Shown here in pieces: positions 32,154 through 36,823 of a DNA stretch of 36,823 bases. Below the pieces are notes generated by a model, which saw only the letters and a program-made list of their open reading frames with translations, searched no databases and was not told where the DNA came from. A program made the position numbers and the translations under genes. Origin of the DNA: Alloprevotella sp. (GTDB lineage: Bacteria > Bacteroidota > Bacteroidia > Bacteroidales > Bacteroidaceae). The stretch spans positions 1 through 36,823 of the forward strand of contig JAFUXE010000040.1 in the NCBI GenBank assembly GCA_017477205.1. The letters run 5' to 3'. The stretch's first letter is position 1; each line of letters starts with the position of its first letter.

Positions 32154-34715
32154 TTATTGTTTCCTGTACGTTGCGGCCTTCTCGGAGAAGTCCCTCACGT
32201 TCTGTGCGAACTCCATGACTTCCTTGTAGTGCTCGGGCGAAGGTGTGGAAAAAACATCCGCGCCGCCCGATTCCTCAAAGGCCTTTGCCGCATCGTAGGC
32301 ATACTCGCCGGCCTTCCCGGAAACGAAGTCGCTGACTCCCGTTGCCGCGCGACCTGCCCAGTCGTGCATGCCCGTCTGGTTCATCGCCTCGTTGACGGCG
32401 CCTTCCGCCATGTTGCCGAAGTTGACCTTGCCGCTGTAGAAGGTGCTGAATCCCGGGCCCTTGCCGCCCCATGAGATTTTGCCTGAATCGCTTACCTTTA
32501 TCTTGAACACCTCTGCACGCTTCCCGAGATGGCCTACGTGGTCCTTGTTGAACCAGTAGTCAACCTTCTTGGCCATGCCTTCGCTCATCTTGCTGTCGCC
32601 GCCGGAAAGTGCCTTCGTGGCCGAGTCCTTCATCTTGCCGAGGCCGTAGTTGAGCGTCTTGCTGAAGGCGAACTCGGCTGTCTTCTTGCCCGTGGCGTTG
32701 ATCATGGCCGCGCCGGCCTTGCCCATGTCGCCCGTCTTGTAGTATTCCTTCATGCCTTCTTTCAGGTCTTCCGTGACTATGGTGACGGCGTATTCCTTCC
32801 CGAGGGCGAAGCTCTGCCCCTTGGTCATGTTGCCCGCCTGGTTCTGGATGACGCCCAGCGCACCGTCGGCGGCACCGACGGCAACATGGGCAAGGCCCTC
32901 GCCGAGGGACTTGCCCTCTCCTATGGCTTCGCTGACAGCCACCATCGTGCTCTTGGCAAAGGTGTAGCCATCCTTCACGGCCTCACCGCCCGGCACGAAG
33001 GTCGCCATCACGTTGACGCTGACCTCGCAGGTCTTATCTACTACCGCCAGACGCTCCGCGCCCTTGTCCCACTGGTTGGCGAGGTCGGTGTAGGTCTCGG
33101 AATCAATCATGTTCATGTTTTGCTCAAACTTGATGGCATTCTTCACGGCTGTCTCCGTGGGAGCCACGCCGTACTTGTGGGCCAGGTGGTCAATCTTAAT
33201 CTCCTTCTCCATCGCGGCCTCCTGCGTGTGCTTCCAGTTGAGGTAGTCCTGGGCGTCCTGGGAGAGTTGCGTGGATTCCTTCTCCCACTGCGCGTGCTGC
33301 TCGGCTGCGTTCTTGGCAGCCTGTTCGGCATCCTTGCCGAGCTGCTCCCTGTTGTCCTCCCTGTAGCCCAGGCGCTCGTTAATCTCTTCGGGCGTCCAAG
33401 ACTGGCCAGTGGTCAGGTTGGTATAGGTGCCGTCGCCGTTGTTGCGGTAGATCGTCTCCTTGCCCGTTACGGGATCCTTCACGTTCCAGTCTCCGTCCTC
33501 ATCCACGTTCACGTACTGCTTGAACATATCGGACTCGAAGGGATCTGCGGGCTCGGGAGGCGGCGGGGGCGTGCTGTCATCGTCCTCCTCCGGCTTGCGT
33601 CCTTTCAGTCCTTCCATGTTCATGAGGTCGGGAGCGTTGGGGCCGCCGGGGAGAGGCGGTGCTCCGCCGGCAATCTCGCTGGCAAGATTGCTTACGAGGG
33701 TACTGGCACTACCGCCCACGATGCTGGCGATGCCGTTGCCCAGAAGCACGGCGGCAACGGTAGCAATGGCATTGATGACGGCGGAGGTGTTGGCATCGGT
33801 GTGCTCGCCCAGGCCGAGCGGGTCGCCCTCGCCACTGATCCAGGTGACAAGGTCGCTAAGATAGTTCACCAGTTCCTGGCGGTCCTCCTCGCTGAGGATA
33901 GGGCCGCCCTCGTCCTCCACGAGTATCTGCTCAACGATGAAATAGACGCGACACGTGGGAGCTTTTAACCAGTCTTCATCGCTTTCTATATTCCTCGGAG
34001 CAGAAATCATGACAAGCAGGTCGCGACTTCCATTAAAGTAGATGAAATGACCGTAGCGGCTGTTGCCATTAAACGTAAATTCTTTAGAATAAGGATCTTG
34101 TTCTAGATGCTGTCTCTCTTGAGTTTTCTTATCCGTAGAGTGATGGTCTCCAACTTTCCTAAATGATATATGATAGGAAAAGTTGACGCCACTTTCTGAA
34201 GTTGTCAGTCTAAGGTTGCTAATCGTGCAAGAAACATTATAATCATCGTTAAAGTAACAAACGGAATTCTCATATTGATATTTATCACTATATGTATAGG
34301 AAATGCTGACGGGTTCATCCATATATACGCAAAAGCCGGATTCATGCAAGGGCACGCCACGAATACCATACAAGTCTTGGTAATCAACTTTGAACGGAAA
34401 GTCTTTTTTTCTTGCGAGCCAGTGAGCTTCATAAAAATACTTTTCTACATCGAACGCCGCTGCTATGGGCTTCAGCCGCAGGCCATAGACCTTGGTGCCT
34501 TTCTTCGCAACTTCCTTGTTGAAGTCAATGTCGCCCTGGTCGTAGTCGCGCTGGAAGTCCGTGCGGTTGACGTCCTGCAAATGGTAGAACTCCACGGGAT
34601 CCACCCACTTGGTGCCAGCCTCATGGTTGCGCTGCTCGCCGTCGGCCCAGGCGGCTGCGGCCAACAGGAATGCGCAGGCAGCAAGGCAGAATCTATGTAT
34701 AAATGCTCGCTTCAT
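32154..34715 (-). CDS. Large exported protein A of the duplicated locus, function unknown
   Basis: An 853-residue protein with a signal peptide (MKRAFIHRFCLAACAFLLAAAAWA). The N-terminal region opens with KWVDPVEFYHLQD, as in large protein B. Residues about 82-254 form a Tyr/Asn-rich, probably beta-structured domain encoded by visibly AT-richer DNA (33955-34470). Then come GDPLGLGEHTDANTSAVINA and a hydrophobic segment, a Pro-rich linker (STPPPPPEPADP), DPVTGKETIYRN, a coiled-coil region with AEQHAQWEK (about 475), HKYGVAPTETAVKNAIKFEQ, and VPGGEAVKDGYTFAKST. It has about 100 more residues than protein B, mainly in the C-terminal part. No enzyme motif is recognised. The start at 34715 is chosen for the signal peptide; ATG 34730 is also possible. 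Confidence 0.8.
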   Translation of the reverse strand: MKRAFIHRFCLAACAFLLAAAAWADGEQRNHEAGTKWVDPVEFYHLQDVNRTDFQRDYDQGDIDFNKEVAKKGTKVYGLRLKPIAAAFDVEKYFYEAHWLARKKDFPFKVDYQDLYGIRGVPLHESGFCVYMDEPVSISYTYSDKYQYENSVCYFNDDYNVSCTISNLRLTTSESGVNFSYHISFRKVGDHHSTDKKTQERQHLEQDPYSKEFTFNGNSRYGHFIYFNGSRDLLVMISAPRNIESDEDWLKAPTCRVYFIVEQILVEDEGGPILSEEDRQELVNYLSDLVTWISGEGDPLGLGEHTDANTSAVINAIATVAAVLLGNGIASIVGGSASTLVSNLASEIAGGAPPLPGGPNAPDLMNMEGLKGRKPEEDDDSTPPPPPEPADPFESDMFKQYVNVDEDGDWNVKDPVTGKETIYRNNGDGTYTNLTTGQSWTPEEINERLGYREDNREQLGKDAEQAAKNAAEQHAQWEKESTQLSQDAQDYLNWKHTQEAAMEKEIKIDHLAHKYGVAPTETAVKNAIKFEQNMNMIDSETYTDLANQWDKGAERLAVVDKTCEVSVNVMATFVPGGEAVKDGYTFAKSTMVAVSEAIGEGKSLGEGLAHVAVGAADGALGVIQNQAGNMTKGQSFALGKEYAVTIVTEDLKEGMKEYYKTGDMGKAGAAMINATGKKTAEFAFSKTLNYGLGKMKDSATKALSGGDSKMSEGMAKKVDYWFNKDHVGHLGKRAEVFKIKVSDSGKISWGGKGPGFSTFYSGKVNFGNMAEGAVNEAMNQTGMHDWAGRAATGVSDFVSGKAGEYAYDAAKAFEESGGADVFSTPSPEHYKEVMEFAQNVRDFSEKAATYRKQ

Positions 34716-34762
34716 GGTATGTTCTGTCATGTTCCTTCGGGTAAATGCTTGATTTGCGGAAG

Positions 34763-34794
34763 CAAGCGTACGCAAAAGATTGATGATTAGCAAG
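34763..34794 (-). promoter_or_regulatory. Probable promoter of the five-gene locus
   Basis: On the minus strand CTTG (34794-34791), 20 nt, then TACGCTTG (34770-34763). Each box is one base from the TTTG / TAnnTTTG consensus and the spacing is correct. The start codon of large gene A is 47 bp downstream. Confidence 0.5.
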
Positions 34795-34950
34795 TATTTT
34801 CCCTATAAACTTAAAAAAACACGGTTTTTTATTGGGTGTCCGCAAAAAAACACAATGGACAGGAACACGAATGCGGATGTGTAATGATTCTTGCTTCGTG
34901 TTTGTTCGTGGGGTTCGTGGTAACAAAAACTCCGCTGTGGCGCCAGCAGG

Positions 34951-35088
34951 AGGTGTGCGCACACCTCGATTTGAGGTAAGCGCAAAGCTCACTTCAAGGT
35001 AAGCGCACACCTCAACGCAAGGTAAGCGCAAAGCTCAAAGTGAGGTAAGCGCACACCTCAGAAAGAGGTGTCCGCATAGCTCCCGGAA
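34951..35088. repeat. 23-bp tandem repeat array 2 (six units)
   Basis: Unit starts at 34951, 34974, 34997, 35020, 35043 and 35066 are all 23 bp apart. Cores alternate between AGGTAAGCGCACACCTC and AGGTAAGCGCAAAGCTC, with six variable bases between them. The first unit is the perfect 18-bp palindrome GAGGTGTGCGCACACCTC when the preceding G is included. It is the same family as array 1 at 14950, in opposite orientation. The 380-bp gap between large gene A and the YhcH-like gene otherwise holds no gene. Confidence 0.92.
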
Positions 35089-35131
35089 CCGCGCGGCTGT
35101 GCGGCAGAAAACCTTTACACAATATTCTCTT

Positions 35132-35154
35132 TACGTACACGTACGCGTGCGTAC
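35132..35154. other. Alternating purine-pyrimidine tract
   Basis: A 23-base run of strictly alternating pyrimidine and purine (TACGTACACG then TACGCGTGCGTAC), nearly self-complementary, 26 bp beyond the 3' end of the YhcH-like gene. Such tracts can adopt Z-DNA under negative supercoiling. No gene-like signal is attached to it. Confidence 0.6.
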
Positions 35155-35180
35155 CCGGGTTCGACGAGCGGAGAAACGCC

Positions 35181-35627
35181 TCAGAGCCGCACCTTGCAGA
35201 TGAGCTTGCGCTCCGTGCCCTGCCCTATCATGGGCGCGTGGGCATCCTCGGGATAGACGATGCAGAACTGCCCGGGGCGCAGCGTGAAATATTCCGCAGC
35301 GGGCTGCGTGTAGAGCGCGCAGTCGGCAGCCTCGTCGAAGGGGGCATCGGGAGCGGGGAGCGTGTCGGTATGGCGCCATCCGAACTCCTCGGCGCAGGAA
35401 AGGGGAATGTGTACGTCGAGATAGGCGCGGTGCACCTCCATCTTGCGCTCCTCGCGCGGCAGGAGCGTGGCGTCGGTAACGTTGATGAAGAGGTCGTCGC
35501 CCTGAATCGTTACGCGGCCGGCGGGAACCCCGCTCAGGTCGTGCGTCCGGACGTAGTCAAAGAGTTTCCGAAGAAGTGGATGCATGCCGTAGTAGCGCGC
35601 AGCATCCGTCATGTTTGCAAGTATCAT
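35181..35627 (-). CDS. YhcH/YjgK/YiaL-family (DUF386) protein
   Basis: A 148-residue cupin-like protein of the YhcH/EbgC family. Typical features: the N-terminal MILANMTDAARYYGMHPLLRKLFDYV, INVTDATLLPREERKMEVHRAYLDVHIPL (conserved Glu and His), YTQPAAEYFTLRPGQFCIVYPEDAHAPMIG (conserved PEDAHAP), and a final KVRL strand. Members bind a metal and are linked to sugar metabolism, for example sialic acid processing or as the small subunit of evolved beta-galactosidase; the exact substrate is not known. There are no sugar genes nearby and it appears to be a single-gene unit. It lies between the 23-bp array and the REP-RAYT region. Confidence 0.88.
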   Translation of the reverse strand: MILANMTDAARYYGMHPLLRKLFDYVRTHDLSGVPAGRVTIQGDDLFINVTDATLLPREERKMEVHRAYLDVHIPLSCAEEFGWRHTDTLPAPDAPFDEAADCALYTQPAAEYFTLRPGQFCIVYPEDAHAPMIGQGTERKLICKVRL

Positions 35628-35660
35628 TGTTGTTATTTTTGTTTATTTTGATTATTGGTT

Positions 35661-35900
35661 CCGCGCGGGAAGGCCGCAGGCCTTGCAGAGCTTAGGCAGG
35701 GGCAACGCCCCTGTTGGTTTGTTGGCGTGGGGAGACAACCTCGCAGGGGTTGAAGACCTATTCCCCAAATGCCCCCTCATCTGCAATCCGCGCGAGAAGG
35801 CCGCAGGCCTTGCAGAACTTAGGCAGGGGCAACGCCCCTGTTGGTTTGTTGGCGCGGGGAGACAACCCCACAGGGGTTGAAGACCTATTCCTCAAATGCA
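35661..35900. repeat. REP-like repeat, two tandem copies (127-bp period) 3' of the RAYT gene
   Basis: Copy 1 starts at 35661 and copy 2 at 35788, both with CCGCGCG. Each contains two hairpins in order: AAGGCCGCAGGCCTT (first at 35670-35684) and CAGGGGCAACGCCCCTG (first at 35697-35713). Both are followed by TTGGTTTGTTGGCG and a GAAGACCTATTCC end. Copy 2 runs into the last codons of the RAYT gene, so its stop codon is repeat sequence. A third copy starts near 36730. Confidence 0.9.
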
Positions 35901-36340
35901 TACCGCTCATCATATTCCACACCGTACGCCTCCAAGAACATTTTTAGTTCCTCGCGATACGAACGTCTTTGGTGGTGTTCGGGCTGCCGCTGGATGTACC
36001 GTACGGCGTTTTCCATCTGCGACGGACTCACGCTGAACGCCCCATATCCGGTTTGCCATGCAAACGAGTGGTAGTACGGGGATAGTGTTTTTATCCACTT
36101 GCTGCTGTCCTTCTTTATTGCCTGCACAAAATCCGAAAGGCTTATCGTCTTGGGCAGTGTGGTGAGAATATGGATATGGTCGGGCATCCCGCCGACGATA
36201 AAGGCAATTCCTCCCTTGTTCCGAATAATCCCTCCGAGATAGGAGAACACTCGGGAAAGGTCGCACTCGCGCATCGCTATACCCGCACTCTTTGTGTGAA
36301 AGATGATGTGGGTATTTAATTTTACCAATGTGTCTGCCAT
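35885..36340 (-). CDS. REP-associated tyrosine transposase (IS200-like Y1 HUH nuclease)
   Basis: A 151-residue Transposase_17 protein. Visible: N-terminal LNTHIIFHTKS, the metal-binding HUH-type motif MPDHIHIL (His55, His57), the helix LSDFVQAIKKDSSKWIK, FAWQTGYGAFSVSPSQ, and RYIQRQPEHHQ with the candidate nucleophile Tyr115. These enzymes cut and join single-stranded DNA at hairpins. The gene is surrounded by REP-like palindromic repeats in opposite orientations on its two sides, matching the RAYT-REP arrangement, in which a single-copy transposase is domesticated and mobilises REP hairpins. All catalytic residues appear intact, so it may be active. Confidence 0.92.
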   Translation of the reverse strand: MADTLVKLNTHIIFHTKSAGIAMRECDLSRVFSYLGGIIRNKGGIAFIVGGMPDHIHILTTLPKTISLSDFVQAIKKDSSKWIKTLSPYYHSFAWQTGYGAFSVSPSQMENAVRYIQRQPEHHQRRSYREELKMFLEAYGVEYDERYAFEE

Positions 36341-36380
36341 GGTTTGCGTTTTTATCGTTGTCCTTCAAACGCTGTATCTT

Positions 36381-36467
36381 GTACCCTTGCAGGGTACAAT
36401 CATTGTGCGCTTGTACACAGGGGCGATGCCCCTGCCTAAATTCTCAGAAGGCCTCCGGCCTTGGGCA
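36381..36467. repeat. Inverted REP-like block 5' of the RAYT gene
   Basis: Three hairpins: GTACCC-TTGCA-GGGTAC (36381-36397), CAGGGGC-GAT-GCCCCTG (36418-36434) and AAGGCC-TCC-GGCCTT (36448-36462). The last two are the same pair as in the 35661 repeats but in reverse order, so the RAYT gene lies between inverted REP-like blocks. Confidence 0.85.
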
Positions 36468-36470
36468 CGT

Positions 36471-36704
36471 TCGGCAACATGCTCGTTTCCTATAGCTTCC
36501 GGCCTTATGTACATTCGGCAACATGCTCGTTTCCTATAGTCTTCAGCCTTGTGTACGTTCGGCAACATGCTCGTTTCCTATAGTCTTCAGCCTTGGGTAC
36601 ATTCGGCAACATGCTCGTTTCCTATAGTCTTCAGCCTTGTGTACATTCGGCAACATGTTCGTTTCCTATAGTCTTCAGCCTTGGGTACATTCGGCGATAT
36701 GCTG
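36471..36704. repeat. 44-bp tandem repeat array (five units plus partial sixth)
   Basis: TCGGCAACATG recurs at 36471, 36515, 36559, 36603 and 36647, with TCGGCGATATG at 36691: exactly 44 bp apart each time. Later units contain TATAGTCTTCAGCCTTG. The first unit has TATAGCTTCCGGCCTT, which resembles the CCTCCGGCCTT hairpin arm of the adjacent REP block, suggesting the array grew from it. No gene is supported from 36341 to the window end. Confidence 0.92.
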
Positions 36705-36729
36705 GTGTCAAAGCCCGCAGGCCTTGCGG

Positions 36730-36823
36730 TTCCCCAAATGCCCCCTCATCTGCAATCCGCGCGGGAAGGCCGCAGGCCTTGCAGAGCTTAGGCAGGGGCA
36801 ACGCCCCTGTTGGTTTGTTGGCG
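36730..36823. repeat. Third REP-like copy, truncated by the window end
   Basis: From TTCCCCAAATGCCCCC onward this matches the junction and start of the 35788 copy, including CCGCGCG at 36757, both hairpins and TTGGTTTGTTGGCG. The sequence stops at the window edge. It is in the same orientation as the copies at 35661. Confidence 0.9.

Noticed and set aside
35155..35170. GGGTTCGACGAG resembling a tRNA T-loop
   Set aside because: No acceptor, D or anticodon stem could be matched around it.
35634..35641. TATTTTTG on the + strand matching the -7 consensus
   Set aside because: There is no + strand gene downstream; the match is likely chance in an AT-rich gap.
36471..36704. Possible CRISPR array or repeat-protein gene
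   Set aside because: The whole 44-bp unit repeats with few changes and there are no unique spacers. A minus-strand frame of 67 codons covers part of it, but it is only translation of the repeat.

Overview
The window looks like a chromosomal segment of a Bacteroidales bacterium, probably a Prevotella-like or other gut or oral genus. Three observations support this. Several genes are preceded by the Bacteroidetes sigma-ABfr -7 element TAnnTTTG; the best case, upstream of etfB, has TTTG, 19 nt, then TACCTTTG. Strong Shine-Dalgarno sites are generally absent. The protein families and gene groupings (SppA-LpxK-purine nucleoside phosphorylase, etfB/etfA/acyl-CoA dehydrogenase, OmpA-type barrels, CHAT proteins) are typical of the group. 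The species cannot be named from sequence reading alone.

Layout. 1-119 is the tail of a probable IS982-type transposase. 173-1771 (-) is a secreted 5'-nucleotidase. 1897-7516 (+) is a housekeeping run: xth, sppA, lpxK, purine nucleoside phosphorylase, agmatine deiminase-like. 7553-12183 (-) is an electron-transfer/acyl-CoA oxidation operon (etfB, etfA, acyl-CoA dehydrogenase) interrupted by a DUF559 nuclease-like gene, followed by a small secreted helical-repeat protein. 12358-14843 (+) is an EEP-family hydrolase overlapping hisS. 15422-20500 (+) is a lower-GC three-gene operon: a CHASE2 membrane sensor, a small exported FecR-like protein and a large exported TPR-CHAT protease-like protein. 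20599-24663 (-) holds two tandem OmpA-family barrels and nadB. 24806-27652 (+) is an exported M16 metallopeptidase. 27731-34715 (-) is a five-gene locus of unknown function built from a duplicated large+small gene pair around a polytopic membrane protein. 35181-36340 (-) holds a YhcH/YjgK-type gene and a REP-associated tyrosine transposase (RAYT).

Five repeat families are visible. (1) A 38-bp GC-rich palindromic element occurs three times in the etf operon: inside etfA, inside etfB, and between etfB and the DUF559 gene. Two copies flank the DUF559 gene as inverted repeats. (2) A second GC-rich element (GGAGCCCCCTCCC...) occurs as an inverted pair at 31449-31626 and supplies the end of a reading frame. 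(3) A 23-bp tandem repeat with two alternating variants forms arrays at 14950 and 34951, in opposite orientations, with a possible solo unit near 137. (4) A REP-like repeat surrounds the RAYT gene. (5) A 44-bp tandem array lies next to the REP-like repeats.

The most promising candidates for undescribed biology are the CHASE2/FecR-like/TPR-CHAT operon, the duplicated large-small-membrane locus, and the DUF559 gene with its palindromic element, which looks like a small mobile unit that has remodelled the N-terminus of EtfA and inserted a loop in EtfB.
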